Origin: Ditylenchus dipsaci
Lineage: Eukaryota; Nematoda; Chromadorea; Rhabditida; Anguinidae
Reading direction: 5' to 3'
DNA length: 64,000 nt
Assembly (NCBI GenBank): GCA_004194705.1
Contig: SADC01001073.1
Span: 1 to 64,000 of the forward strand
Below, piece after piece: positions 1 to 10,635 of the stretch. The position numbers and the translations under genes were made by a program. The notes under the pieces were generated by a model. It saw only the letters and a list, made by a program, of their open reading frames with translations, did not search any database and was not told the origin of the DNA. Within the stretch, counting starts at the first letter, position 1, and the number at the start of each line of letters is the position of its first letter.

Positions 1-244
1 AGGTGAGTGTGTAGGTGTGCGAAAGAGTGGATAATTATGGCAGGAGTTTTCGAATAGGCTGATTGCTTTTTGTTACAATTAATCTCATGTTTGAAGGGCT
101 AAAATGAACCTGAGCCCCCCCCCTCTTGAACATGACACCCCCTGAAAATAGCTTGGGGAACAAGGTATTTTTTTGAAAAATTTTGAGTTTTGTTATTATT
201 TTAAGGATAATATTTTTTTTCTCACCGCAAATACACTGCGAATG

Positions 245-970
245 CACCGCAATTTATTTTTTTCTCACCGCAATTTGAATCTTCCCGCAAAAATACTTTT
301 TTCTCACCGCAAAAATACTTTTTTCCCCCCGCAAATCTAATTTCTGTCCAAGACCAACCAATTTTGCATAAATTTGCAAGAATTCAAATTTTTCAGCCTG
401 GAAATGACTTGGATTGTTCAGAATCCTACCCCGGAATGGCCAGAAGCCCTGAAAGTTGGTTTTTTGGGGGTTTACTAAAGGGGGGGGGGGTAAACTTTTG
501 CGAAAATTCGATTGAGCGGATCAGAATTCCAGTCCGATGGGCTTAATCGCTCAAAATTATAGGTTTATGGTGGTTTCGAGTGGTTCAGGTGGAGTTGTGG
601 GCGATTGAGCCGATCGGACCCGAAATCTGATCCGCTCAATCGAATTTTCGCAAAAAAGTTTACCCCCTTTAGTAAACCCCCAAAAAACCAACTTTCAGGG
701 GCTTCTGGCCATTCCGGGGTGGGATTCTGAACAATCCAAGTCATTTTCAGGCTGAAAAATTTGAATTCTTGCAAAATTATGCAAAATTTGGTTGGTCTTA
801 GACAGAAATTATTTTGCGGGGGGAAAAAAGTATTTTGCGGTGAGAAAAAGTATTTTGCGGTGAGAAAAAAGTATTTGCGGTGAGAAAAAAGTATTTTGCG
901 GGAAGATCAAATTGCGGTGAGAAAAAAATAATTTGCGGTGATTTTCAAGTGTTTTGCGGTGAGAAAAAAA
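245..970. repeat. foldback element, arms of 'tcaccgcaaaaatac' word, with shared core
   Basis: The left arm (about 245-335) and right arm (about 800-970) are inverted arrays of a ctcaccgcaaa(aa)tac word. Between them lies an inverted core (about 400-760) that contains 'ccggaatggcc', 'tttactaaaggggg' and 'gattgagcggatcag'. The same core recurs at 1915-2290, 31890-32240, 44225-44520 and 51745-52110 with different arms. Bases 1-244 before it hold no gene that I can see. Confidence 0.75.
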
Positions 971-1204
971 TACCATCCTTATTTCAACCTTTCACTGCAA
1001 AAGTCTAAAAAAACATTTATTTTGCATTTTTAATTTCATTTTATACATAATCAAGGTAAAGAACTATGAAAGAAAGAAAGACTATATAACTATGAAAACT
1101 ATAAAAGAACTATAAAATTTCGAGAAAAAAATTACCTTGGTCCTTCAGGTATATTTTTCTGGGGAAGTGTGCTCAGGTTCAAGTGAGTGGGAGAAAATAG
1201 GCTG

Positions 1205-2570
1205 TAAGTGAATTTCCGCACCAAAAAGTGTGAAATTCCGCACCAAATTAATAAAAATTCCGCACCAAATTCAAATTCGTTCTAAAAATAGTGAATTCCG
1301 CACCAAAATTGTGAAATTCCGCACCAAATTTTTATTTCATTGTCTGTGCTGTTTATCGTGTATAAAAGTTGAGGCATTGTCTCTTTCGAGTTCGGAAGTA
1401 GATCTGACACAGACAATGAAATAAAACATTTGGCGAATCAGAATTCCAGTCAGATGGGCTTTATTGCTCAGAATTCCAGGTTTATGATTGATTTTGAGTG
1501 GTTCAGGTGGAGTTCTGAGCGATTAAAAAATTTTACCCCCTAAAGTGAACCCCAAAACCATCTTTCAAAGGCTTGTGACCATTCCGGGTTGGGATTCTAA
1601 GCAATTCAAGTAATTTTCAGACTAAAAAAATTTGAATTCTTGCAAAATTTGGTTGGTCTTGGACAGAAAGAGGCATAAATAATTTTTTTAAAAATTTGGT
1701 GCGGAATTTCACAATTGGCTAAAATTGATTTCACACACCAAAATACTGATTTCCCGCAGTAAATTTATTATTTCCCGCAGTAAATTTGAATTTCAAACAA
1801 AATACTGATTTCCTGCAGTAAATTACTGATTTCCCGCAGTAAATTTTGTATTTCCTGCAGTAAATTTTGCGGGAATTTGAATTTTCAGGTCAGAAAATAC
1901 ATTCAACTGGTCAGAATCCCACCCCAGAGTGGCCAGAAGTCCCTGAAAGTTAGTTTTTTGGGGTTTACTAAAGGGGGGGGGGTAAACTTTTTGCGAAAAA
2001 TCGATTGAGCGGATCAGATTTCGGGTCCGATGGGCTCAATTGCTCAGGATTCCACCCTTAAACCATTCTCAACTATCTTAAACCAACCTAAGCACTGATT
2101 TAGGGTAGTTAGATACTGGTCTGGAGCAGTTCGGGATGGTTTAGGTTGTTTTAAGATAGTTGAGAATGGCTAAGGGTGGAATCCTGAGCAATTGAGCCGC
2201 ATCGGACTCGAAATCTGATCCGCTCAATCGATTTTTCGCAAAAAGTTTACCCCCCCCCCTTTAGTAAACCCCCAAAAAACAACTTTCAGGGACTTCTGGC
2301 CACTCTGGGTGGGATTCTGACAGTTGAAGGTATTTTCTGACTTGAAAATTCAAATTCCCGCAAAATTTACTGCAGGAAATACAAAATTTACTGCGGGAAA
2401 TCAGTAATTTACTGCAGGAAATCAGTATTTTGGTGTGTGTTTTCACCTACAGCCTTTCACAATTTTGGTGCGGAAATTCACTATTTTTTAGAACGAATTT
2501 GAATTTGGTGCGGAATTTAATTAATTTGGTGCGGAATTTCAAACTTTTGGTGCGGAAATTCAATTTGATC
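1205..2570. repeat. nested foldback with two kinds of arm array
   Basis: The outer arms are arrays of 'ttccgcaccaaa' (1205-1336) and its complement 'tttggtgcggaa' (2456-2570). The inner arms are arrays of 'tttcccgcagtaaat' (1745-1875) and its complement (2355-2435). The shared foldback core is at 1915-2290, and a degenerate half copy lies at 1500-1690. No coding sequence is evident. Confidence 0.7.
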
Positions 2571-2757
2571 CGAGAAAATATAATATAAAAGATAATAATA
2601 ATGAAAAATCGAAAATCAAATTTTTAAATTGGCGCCAAATAACTAGGCGCCGATCGCTCCACCTGCTGCGCTCGCTTTGCTTGTTCCTGCTTCATCGGTA
2701 GGTTTTTTTTTTCAACTTTCCAATTTTTGATTAAGCGATTTTATTTTTGAAGACTCC

Positions 2758-2957
2758 GCTCAATCTACCTGCAGTTCTTCGTTCGGAAGATCTTCAGAAG
2801 GTTGTTAAAGATTTGCACTTGCGTTTCACTCTTCCACTGCCAATGAGATTATGTCGACATTGTTTCAGGTCTTTACATGGTTGACTGGTAATGTGGATGC
2901 TATAGGCCGTCGGATTGAGAGCATCAAGAAATTGCTAAAGCGTCTGAAGAAACATTG
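2758..2957 (+). CDS. possible 3' exon(s) of an unrecognised gene
   Basis: A T-rich tract ending in 'gaag' precedes this stretch. Two neighbouring frames look protein-like. One encodes LNLPAVLRSEDLQKVVKDLH; the other ends in NVDAIGRRIESIKKLLKRL before a TGA at about 2957. Joining them needs an unseen intron or a frameshift. An AATAAA at about 2992 could be the polyadenylation signal. The lysine/leucine-rich end could form a helix. The family is not recognised, and a chance ORF in non-repetitive DNA remains possible. Confidence 0.25.
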
Positions 2958-3050
2958 ATAAAATTTTCGTCGTTTATTTTATTGTTCGGTGGAAATAAAT
3001 TTGTTGTATCGTCTTATCTCTATATAGTATCTAGAAAAGGTGGCCGAAAA

Positions 3051-3302
3051 CTAATGGTAATCATCCTCACACTGATAAGCAGTTCTGTTTTTTCTTGAAT
3101 CGAAAACTTTTTTAACGTCGTCTTGCAATTCACTTTCTGGCACATCGCCAATTGAGTCTGTTACATGAACATTTTGAGTAATTTGTGATATCTTTTTAAA
3201 TCTTCTGATTTGTATAAACTTTTTTGAATGCCTTTCTAATCTATTGGCCCTGTTCACACTCCGGAAGCGGAAACGAAAACTGAAAGCGTTTTTCCTATAC
3301 AT
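3051..3302 (-). CDS. hypothetical protein, possible 3' exon
   Basis: An 83-codon ORF lies outside any visible repeat. Its amino half is basic and aromatic-rich and its carboxy half acidic (DSIGDVPESELQDDVKKVF), ending in a Cys-Glu-Asp-Asp-Tyr-His tail. It would converge on the possible gene that ends at 2957. No domain is recognised and no splice partner was traced, so it may be only a chance ORF. Confidence 0.22.
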   Translation of the reverse strand: MYRKNAFSFRFRFRSVNRANRLERHSKKFIQIRRFKKISQITQNVHVTDSIGDVPESELQDDVKKVFDSRKNRTAYQCEDDYH

Positions 3303-3412
3303 TGTCTATTCGTTTCTTCACTATGTTCACTGGCAATAAATGCTGAGCTTGACTGGCAACTGTGCCGAATATATGATATTCAAAACAAGCATTGTTTTGG
3401 CACTTTGTTATT

Positions 3413-3592
3413 GGTGGTGCCGCCACCGCGCACCGCCGCCGCCACATCGCCGCCACCGCCGCCCCGCCGCAGCCTATTTACTCCGCCGCACCGCCACCGC
3501 CGCCGCCGACCTCATTTTCAGCCGCCGCGCAGCCGCCGCCGCCGGCGGCACCTTATATTTTGCCGCCGGCGGTGGCGGCGGCGGCGATCCAA
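3413..3592. repeat. GC-rich (GCC)n-type imperfect microsatellite
   Basis: About 180 bp of gccgccacc/gccgcc units end in an inverted ggcggtggcggcggcgg tract, so the island can fold on itself. It is far more GC-rich than its surroundings. ORFs across it in several frames (Pro/Arg/Ala-rich) are by-products of the repeat. Confidence 0.8.
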
Positions 3593-4177
3593 CTATGATC
3601 TCTATATAGTATTTGGGATGGTTGGGTAACGCATATCTGAATCTATTATGTTCAAGACCAATTTTTTCCAATTTTTGTAAACTCATGCCGAATATCTTCC
3701 CGGAACCCTAAAATTCAACTTCTTAGCTGTCTTTTAGGCACATTACCGAAATAATGAGGTGGCTTTGAAAAAAAGTTTTTGGGTCCCTCCAAATTAGAGA
3801 TGGTGTATTCTCGCCTGGATATTGGGTAAATTTTCGTGTTGAAGCCCACTTTTCTGCTATTTTTTGCGAATCAATGAAGGATATCTTTGAAGAACCCTCA
3901 ACTACAACATCTTGGCTTCCTTTTAAGCACAAACATATATGCTTGAAATTGCTTCTACAAATTTTTTCCCCGCCCTCCAAATTAGTGATGATGGATTTTA
4001 GCCTGTATTTAAGGTGGATTTTTGTGTTCAAGCCCACTTTTCTACAAGGTAGAGTAGGTATATGGCCAGTTAGGGTGGGTGGGTAGCCAGATAGTATGGT
4101 TAAGTGTTCAGGTGAAATCTCTACAGTAAAACTTTGATATAACGTACACCCTGGGACCAGGTCAGGTGTACGCTATA

Positions 4178-4395
4178 GTAGACGAGGATAGGCGAGGACA
4201 GGCGAGGATGGGCAAGGGTAGGCGAAGATAGGTGAGCATAGGTGAGGATGGGCAAGGATGGACAAGGGTAGGCAAGGGTAGGCGAGGATAGGCGAGCATA
4301 GGCAAGGGTAGTATAGGATAGGCGGAAATAGCCGAGAATAGGCGAGGGTAGGCAAGGATAGGCGAGGAAAAGCAAGGGTAGGCGAGGATAGGAGA
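4178..4395. repeat. minisatellite of 'ggcgaggata' units
   Basis: About 20 tandem degenerate copies of a 10-11 bp unit (ggcgaggata / ggcaagggta). The complementary array, cctatcctcg-type, sits at about 46010-46195 in the inverted partner. Both follow a 'taacgtacac' Tigger-like end, so the array probably lies inside a nonautonomous element. Confidence 0.8.
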
Positions 4396-4417
4396 GATAG
4401 AGTAGGTGGGTTAACAG

Positions 4418-4646
4418 TAGGGTTGTCGGTTTTCGGTTACGGTTTTTCAGTTTTTTTCGGTCGGTTAACCGGCTTGTACCCGGTTTTCGATTTATTTTTG
4501 TCGTAAATTAACCGAAATTTTGCTTTACCCCGGTTTTCGGTTAACCGGATTTTTTCGTACCCGGTTTTCGGTTCCGGTTTATTTGGCCAAAATCGTTCCG
4601 GTTCGGTTAACCGACCGGGTCAGTTAACCGAACCGGTACAACCCTA
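4418..4646. mobile_element. hAT-type MITE with 8-bp target-site duplication
   Basis: The element runs from 'tagggttgtcgg' to 'ggtacaacccta', which are inverted ends, and is flanked by direct copies of gttaacag (4410-4417 and 4647-4654). TAGGG termini with an 8-bp TSD are the hallmark of the hAT superfamily. The 229-bp body is made almost entirely of the self-complementary word 'cggttaaccgg' and variants. It has no coding capacity. Confidence 0.85.
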
Positions 4647-5342
4647 GTTAACAGGTAGGGTGGTTGATCTACCCTAACCATTACTGCACTCGAAAGATTA
4701 ATCTACCCGAACTACTAATGAAAATGAACCACTATCGTTCCCGAACCACAAGAATAGTGCCCGAACCACTAATGTTCCCGAACGGCATAGGCGCCGATAG
4801 GCGCCTGCAGACCCTAGTTTTCTCTTATTATAGACCCGTCTCTAATTATGGACACCCTCGACTTTGAGGGTCTGTATCTCGAGTCCTCCAGTCAGATTGG
4901 ACTTAATCGCTTAGAATGGCACGTTTTTTCCACTTTGAACCACCCTAAGCTCAGTTTCTAAGAAACTTAGCTTAGGATGGAATCGATTTTTTCTTCGTTT
5001 TTGCTCAATCGATTTTTCTCGGCAAAAATACCTACTTTTATGCTAAATTAATTTAAACCAAGGGCTGAGGCCGGAGTAAAGGATGACAGCATCAACACGA
5101 AGGGAGCCAGAATGAACCGAAGGTTTTAGATTCTATATTTAATCATTAATTCATGCCGTAAGAAACACCAATTTCTCGAAATAAAAAGCGGCCAAAAAAG
5201 GAATTTTTAAATTCCCGCCAGAATCTTACATCCCCTTTTTAGGCAGTTCTAAAATCTGTGCGAATTTTAATCTACTTATTCAGTCTTCTTCGCTGCTGCT
5301 AACGTTGGAATCTTTTGGTCGCCTCCCGAATCGAAAGTTCCG

Positions 5343-5973
5343 ATGTTTTTTCTTCATATTTTGCTGGGCTCTTTCGTTGCCCTTCAATTAGTTTGTTGTG
5401 TGAAGAAAAAGAAGGTGCAATTTTTAGTTTGTAGCTCCTGCTTTTTTTATAGTTTATGTATTTCAGCCAAAGGTCGTCGCTCCTCCGCCAAAACCGAAAA
5501 ATCGTTATGAGAGCCGCGTCTGCTTCAAGGTCTTTCTCCCATTTTTTTGTTTCTAAAGTCCTTTTTGAATTGCAGGATCGCAACGTGAACGTGAAAGTGG
5601 ATGACAGTTTCTTGACAAGTGGATATGTGCCCGTTGAAAAAGCCTTCACAGGAGAAGGTATTTAACATTTTTTCACATGAAAAGGATTGACACCTTTAAA
5701 TTTTAGTCAGATCCCGAATCAAAGAGGGCCAAGAAACCGACACAGCCGCCTTCGCAAGCACACACTGCAGTGCATCAAGACATAAAGCAAGGGAGCTCGC
5801 TACCGCTAACAGCTATTGCGCAAGATACGAACTCAGTGGGTCAAAGTATTGGTCATTCGCCTCCAGTGCTTGAAAGGACAAGAATAAGTGAGCAAACAAT
5901 AATTAAGCGTCCAAGAATAATTGAGTGCCAAACATGTCTTTGCCCTGTTTTGTATATGCTCATCTGCTCTTGA
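5343..5973 (+). CDS. small secreted or membrane-anchored hypothetical protein, 4 exons
   Basis: Proposed exons are 5343-5414, 5467-5529, 5576-5657 and 5711-5973, with introns of 52, 46 and 53 nt that start GT, end AG and keep the frame. The product is about 159 aa. It opens with a hydrophobic stretch typical of a signal peptide or signal anchor (MFFLHILLGSFVALQLVCC) followed by a run of lysines. The middle is Pro/Lys-rich (PKVVAPPPKPKNRYESR) and the tail hydrophilic with a Cys-x-x-Cys-x-Cys-like cluster and a hydrophobic end. An AATAAA at 5997 follows the TGA. The start was chosen because it begins the signal-like segment in frame with exon 2. The last intron could instead end at 5706, which changes the tail frame; the 5710 acceptor gives the longer, better-looking exon. 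The family is not recognised. Confidence 0.5.
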
Positions 5974-6103
5974 ATAATTGTGTCAATATATTCCTGAATA
6001 AAACTGTGAAATATTGTTGTTGAAATATTGTTTACCGCTCAAAATCTTTAATTGTACATTTTTATTGCCCCTTAGGGTATTAAATACAGTTAACCCTCTT
6101 TTG

Positions 6104-7068
6104 CGTTACAACGCATTTGGGCACATCGCATTTGGGCACCCGCATTTGGGCACCCGCATTTGGGCACCCGCATTTGGGCACACCGCATTTGGGCACCCGC
6201 ATTTGGCACCGCATTTGGGCCCCGATTTTAAAGTTCCATATTTTGAAATTATAAATTGAAATGTATCAATATGTTACTGTTTTATTCAGTTTCTCTCACT
6301 GCGCGTGCTATTGTTGCTTCTGTTGGTAAGTGTCTTAATGCAGTTCTGACAAATGGAACCCAGCGATTAGAGAAACATGTATGTGCTTATATTTTTATAT
6401 GCATCCAGGAAGGATGTCAATCCCCTGGGCACCGGTCTCAAGGTGCTAGATATACAAGGTGTCGAATAACTGGAGTGCCAGTTGACAGAGAATAAGTCAA
6501 TCTCAGTCAGATGAATTCAAATCAGGCACAGAGTGCCAGATAGTCGCGAGTGTCGGATAACTGGAGTAGCGGATAACCGAAGTTCGACTGTTGTAATTTA
6601 AGCGAGTTGAGCGTATAGCTAGTCGTGGAGTCACTTTTGGCTGATTTATGTCTTAAGTATGTATGTGTGCTCATTTTAACCCAAATCCAACAAGCATCAT
6701 GTGACCCGAAGGGGCAAGCTACTTATGAGCAAGGCTTTTGATCACAAATGCATATAGGGGTCTTTTTTGCATGACTCTAGTGACCGAAACAGGGTAGACA
6801 GGGCCTTTAAACTAAACGTTTACACACTTTCGGTCGAAAATTTGAGTGAGGCACCTATAGGACCTGAAATGAATACAAATTTTATTATAAAACAGTAACA
6901 TATTGATACATTTCAATTTATAATTTCAAAATATGGAACTTTAAAATCGGGGCCCAAATGCAGTGCCCAAATGCGGGGGCCCAAATGCGGGTGCCCAATG
7001 CGGTGTGCCCAAATGCGGGTGCCCAAATGCGGGTGCCCAAATGCGATGTGCCCAAATGCGTAGTAACC
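6104..7068. mobile_element. array-armed foldback ('cgcatttgggcac' family), copy 1
   Basis: The left arm (about 6104-6225) and right arm (about 6955-7068) are inverted arrays of 'cgcatttgggcac'. The ends are 'cgttacaacgcatttggg' and the complement of 'ggttactacgcatttggg'. The 8-bp duplication ctcttttg flanks it (6096-6103 and 7069-7076). Inside the arms is a second inverted part (aatgtatcaatatgttactg), then about 600 bp of unique sequence with short ORFs that I do not recognise and a degenerate pogo-like 'ccgaagttcgactg' end near 6585-6597. Confidence 0.85.
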
Positions 7069-7157
7069 CTCTTTTGCCCGGATCAGGACGATTCATACCC
7101 GCCGATTCATACCCGGCCGGTTCATACCCGGGACAATTCATACACGGCCGATTCATA

Positions 7158-7979
7158 TGCTTTACCTCATTTCGTAACGCGCCATTTCGTAACAGGTTCA
7201 TTTGGTAACAGCTTCATTTCGTAACGTGTTTATTTTGTATCAGGTTCAGTTAGTAAGATTTTTTTCGTAACGCAAGATTTCGTAACAGATTCGTTTCGTA
7301 ACAATTTTTTTCGAAACGCGAGATTTCGTAACGCGAGATTTTGTAACAAATTTTTTCGTAACAGTGATCTTAACGTCATCTTTACTCGATGATTGCTTGA
7401 TTGTTTACGCATTTATTTAGTTTTCGTATTTTATAGATGAATGGGAACTTCGATTATGATCTGCTGATGAGCGATGAGGAAGATCTACGAAATGTACTCA
7501 GTGATGCGTCCGACGAGGAAGAATCTGCCAATGCGGAAGAACAGCAGCGTCCGAGAAGGGTACAGCCGGGGAATTCAAGCCAAGCTTCGGAGTCAACACA
7601 GTCCGTTGAAGCAGGGGAAGATGATGAGCTATTCTTACAGTTGCAGCAGCCACCGGATCTTAAATACGTGCCAAGCAACAGGGGAAAGCCTATTCTTCTA
7701 TACAACGGTTCCTCACTACCTTTTCCTTTGTTTTTGCTTAGGCTGGCATTGATGATATTTTGTCTCAGGGTCTCTCTACTATTTGCGCAAAACAAGAAAA
7801 GAGAAGGATGCACGCGGCAGGCTCAAGCACATCCATAAGCTCTACTACTGCGCTAAGTCCATGAGTGGTTGTTCTAACTGAACCTGTTACAAAATATACA
7901 CGTTACGAAATGAAGCTGTTACCAAATGAACCTGTTACGAAATGGCGCGTTACGAAACGAGGTACAGCCGATTCATACC
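7158..7979. mobile_element. array-armed foldback ('atttcgtaac' family) carrying an ORF
   Basis: The left end 'tgctttacctcatttcg' and the complement of the right end, 'ggctgtacctcgtttcg', are inverted copies. The arms are arrays of atttcgtaac (7158-7370 and 7880-7979). The 8-bp duplication gattcata lies at 7150-7157 and 7980-7987; because the surroundings are an array containing this word, the duplication is somewhat less certain. The interior is not palindromic but holds a coding-like exon (7437-7840). Confidence 0.75.
7437..7840 (+). CDS. acidic ORF with FLYWCH-like segment inside a foldback element
   Basis: The ORF starts right after a T-rich '..atttttatag'-like stretch. It encodes an acidic amino half (MSDEEDLRNVLSDASDEEES) and then DLKYVPSNRGKPILLYNG, which resembles the start of a FLYWCH zinc-finger domain (x-x-S-x-R-G-K-x-x-L-L-Y-N-G). 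Beyond about 7705 the frame ends in low-quality sequence. A second frame around 7790-7860 gives RKEKDARGRLKHIHKLYYCA, which could be the rest of the domain after a roughly 35-nt intron or a frameshift. FLYWCH domains are known in transposon-derived proteins. The ORF sits exactly between inverted arrays, so it is either transposon-encoded or captured. It appears incomplete. Confidence 0.4.
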
Positions 7980-8084
7980 CGGAATCAAAAAAGAAAATTT
8001 TATTTCAAAATTTCTTTCGAATTTGCGTGGTAGTCAGTGAATATTCGTGTTACATATAGGTCGAATTACGACATTTACTATAGA

Positions 8085-8160
8085 ACTACACGTGTAGCGC
8101 AGTGGGTTAGCTTCCCACTTTTTACGTTACAACAATTCGATTAAAATCCATTTGTGCCAT
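8085..8160 (+). repeat. tRNA-derived (SINE-like) fragment
   Basis: 'tgtagcgcagtgggttagc' matches an internal A box of a tRNA promoter. A degenerate B box ('ttcgattaaaatcc') follows about 35 bp later. The fold is not that of an intact tRNA, so this is called a tRNA-derived repeat. Confidence 0.45.
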
Positions 8161-8470
8161 GAGAGGATAACTTTCAAAGTCACCACAGCTCAGTCTAATT
8201 CAGTTTGAATCATTCTCAGTTTGAGCTCTCTAATCTTCGGGAATAACCTCCCCTACTCCCCCCCCCCAAATCGGACCTACTATGATATAAAAACTACCAA
8301 CGCACCCCCCCCCCCCCAAAAAAAAATCAAGCTTTTTAAGAGTAGTCAAAAGTCATTTTTAAGTAATAATTTTGCTATAAAAGGACCAGAAAAGTGATTT
8401 TAAAAGGGATCAAGGCTGTATTGGGAGGGGAAGGGAATAATACACGGGCCACTTTTTTTTAGCTGCTTTA

Positions 8471-8670
8471 GCATGTTTTTCAACTCGGGCCGTGGCAAAA
8501 ATAGACTCTATATGCATTTTATGATCAGGGTACATGACAATATTTCGCCGACAATTATTTCGCCGACATTATTTCGCCAACAATTATTTCGCCGAAAATT
8601 ATTTCGTGCGACATTATTTCGCGGACCATTATTACGCCGCTACAAAATTTCGCCGCCATTATTCATTTCT
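8471..8670. repeat. half foldback: 'ttatttcgccgac' array after a GGGTACATGAC end
   Basis: At 8528-8538 'gggtacatgac' opens an array of 'aattatttcgccgac' (8540-8665). This end is the same as that of the ctgtccc family at 29981. A degenerate 'atcggcgaaattttgtcg' at about 9480-9500 may be what remains of the other arm. Bases 8471-8527 are a copy of the 'catgtttttcaactcggg' module seen in reverse near 14228-14282. Confidence 0.5.
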
Positions 8671-8826
8671 ACTAATTTCATTGATTACATGTCAGACATT
8701 TTTCAAGTTTATTAACGCAAGTCGTATAACAACAAATAAGAGAAGCAAATAACAACGAAGAATTAAACATTCCTATTATTCTTCATCCAGATCCGAAATT
8801 TCTTAATCTGGCTCGCAGACTTTAAT

Positions 8827-9009
8827 GTACCGTATTTATTCTAATAGAACACCATGGTGCTCTATTTTTCAACCTCCAAAAATTTTTTTGACCTTGTGTT
8901 AAAAATGCAATAAAACATGGTTTACCACCTTAGTTTTGGCCTTAAGGGGTGGTGCTCTATTAGAGACTGGTGTTCTAATAGAGACTGGTGCTCTATTAGA
9001 ATAAATACG
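8827..9009. mobile_element. palindromic MITE at a TA site
   Basis: 'taccgtatttattctaata' at the left is complemented by 'tattagaataaatacgg' at the right, with repeated 'ggtgctctattagag' words inside. Relatives with 'accgtattttct' ends lie at 24174-24418, 26035 and 40801. TA-flanked ends suggest a Tc1/mariner/pogo-type nonautonomous element. Confidence 0.6.
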
Positions 9010-9371
9010 GCAAGCACCTTGAGCCATTCTGAAGTTGGAAGCGATCGCACCGAGATATTCGAAAGGAACGATGTTCTCTCAATTGTTCACGGCTTGTGTC
9101 ACCAGTCGTTTTATTCGTTCGTCAGCAAGGAGGTACTTCCTTCTCTTCTATGGAGGATTACTACCAAGGGCAATTTCGTTGCAGACACCGATGATTCCTC
9201 TTTGGACCAGCTAAAAACATTTCATAGACACTAAACTTTATCTTTCTTTATTTCAAAAGAATCAATGTGTCAAGATTTCTGATTGGAATACATGCCAATG
9301 CCACGATTTTTCATCTTCCAAATTAGAAAATATAGCTGAAGTAAAGGTACCAATGAGAAAACTGCGCATCT
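9008..9371 (+). CDS. hypothetical gene fragment, two exons
   Basis: After the MITE, a frame reads STLSHSEVGSDRTEIFERND, then VSKEVLPSLLWRITTKGNF, to a TAA at about 9234. A T-rich '..tttatttcaaaag' acceptor at about 9261 opens a second frame reading NQCVKISDWNTCQCHDF to a TGA at about 9374. The two segments look like real, non-repetitive protein, but the donor joining them is not clear and the 5' part is not found. The family is not recognised. Confidence 0.3.
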
Positions 9372-9807
9372 GAGTCATAGCGGTCGAATAATTACTCTTC
9401 TTGCAGATGGTTGTAAAGATTCGCGCCGTAAAATCAGCCACAAAAATGGCGCGAATCAGAAAAGAACGACACTTAGAATATCGGCGAAATTTTGTCGCGG
9501 CGTAATAATTAATAATAATAATTTATTCCCGAGGAGCACTGGGGGAGGGGGGGGTATGTAATCGAGTAGCGCCGATTTTTCGATTCCGGGTATGAATCGG
9601 CCGGGTATGAATCGGGGTGGACCGCTTTTGCCGGTACCTCAGGCTCCTTCTAAGTAAAATTTGTTTTGCATTTTTATACGAAATTTAACGAAGAAACGCA
9701 GTAATAAGTGATTGTTTTTGATTTATCGGACAAAATGTTTTTGTTTTGTCATACACGGGTAAAAATATTCCACTGGAATCCCACCTAATTGCCACTGGTG
9801 GGTCCAC

Positions 9808-10635
9808 CCGGAAACACCCCCGCCAAAACACCCCCGGCCGAAACACCCCGCCAAAACACCCCCGGCCGACACACCCCCTCCAAAACACCCCCGGCCGAAA
9901 CACCCCCATATAAAGATTTATGGCCAGAATGCACTCACTGAAAAAGTTAAATAGTAAACAAGTTTATTTACGCTGTTACAGTGCCATTGCATATGCTATT
10001 ACAGTAAATTTATGATAAATAAGCACCAGAATGAAGTGATCCTATGTGTGCTTATATTATAAGTCGAATGTATACCATGTTTTTCAACATGGGACTTTGC
10101 AAAAAGAGACCTTTTATGCAATTTATGATCAAGAGTACAACTCGGAATCATGTCTAAGGTAAGTAAGTGCGCGCATCTCTAACTCGCAAGCCCCCTGCGC
10201 CCCCGAAGGGGCATGGGGGCTTGGAGTTGAGATGCGCACACTCACATACCTTAGACACAAATCACTATGCATGAAAAAAGCATGCATACCAGAGTTTCTT
10301 TACGCGGTAGGTCCCAGTTGACAAAACTATGTTCCAATTCCATCTTTTTGGAGTATAAGAAAAAATATAATATACTTAGACCTTTTTATAATGATTCACC
10401 TTTGTCTACTGGGGAAAAAGTCAATTTTCGCTTGAAGACTTTTCTCGGAAACAGTTCTTTACTAACCAAAATAACATATTTTTCATCAGTTTTTACAGCA
10501 TTCTGATTCTTTTAGAGTGGTTCAACATCTTTTTCGGAAGAAAGCCGTTAATTACATTCATGCTAAAAATATTTAAATGGGGGTGTTTTGGCGGGGGTGT
10601 TTCGGCAGGGGTGTTTCGGCAGGGGTGTTTCGTCC
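9808..10635. repeat. foldback with 'aaacacccccggccg' arms
   Basis: An array of 'aaacacccccggccg' at 9808-9906 and its complement 'ggcgggggtgttttgg' at 10575-10635 are the two arms. The interior contains the 10076-10345 GC-hairpin module. I could not read a target-site duplication. Confidence 0.65.
10076..10345. repeat. GC-hairpin module, copy 1
   Basis: The order is 'tttatgatcaagagtac', then 'catgtctaaggtaagt', then a strong GC hairpin (10189-10222, ccccctgcgcccccgaagggg...), then 'accttagac', then 'catgcataccagagtttct'. The same module occurs inverted at 14028-14285 and direct at 18258-18560. The hairpin is bounded by 'gtctaaggtaag' and its complement, so it may be a small insertion inside a larger repeat. 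Confidence 0.7.

Larger units (their letters stand above)
3750..5035. repeat. left member of a 40-kb-spaced inverted repeat pair
   Basis: This segment is matched in reverse orientation by 45185-46600. Shared landmarks are 'caagcccacttttct', 'ggtggatttttgtgttc', the pogo/Tigger-like 'ctacagtaaaactttgata' (about 4125-4145), 'ggcgccgataggcgcctg' (about 4790), 'gacccgtctctaattatgg' and 'cttaggatggaatcgat'. Inside it are the 4178-4395 minisatellite and the 4418-4646 hAT MITE. Confidence 0.75.
7078..9640. repeat. inverted arrays of 'gattcatacccggcc' flanking a composite region
   Basis: The word gattcataccc(gg)cc repeats at 7088-7157 and is found complemented ('cgggtatgaatcgg') at 9585-9620, so these look like the arms of a larger, interrupted foldback. 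Later insertions lie between them, including the 7158-7979 element, a tRNA-like piece and an 8827-9009 MITE. Confidence 0.5.

Noticed and set aside
3340..3686. Pro/Ala/Arg-rich proteins over the GCC microsatellite
   Set aside because: Low-complexity translation in several frames and both strands, with no splice context.
4128..4160. Promoter or origin palindrome at 'taacgtacaccctggg'
   Set aside because: It is part of a pogo/Tigger-like end repeated in the inverted partner at about 46200-46245.
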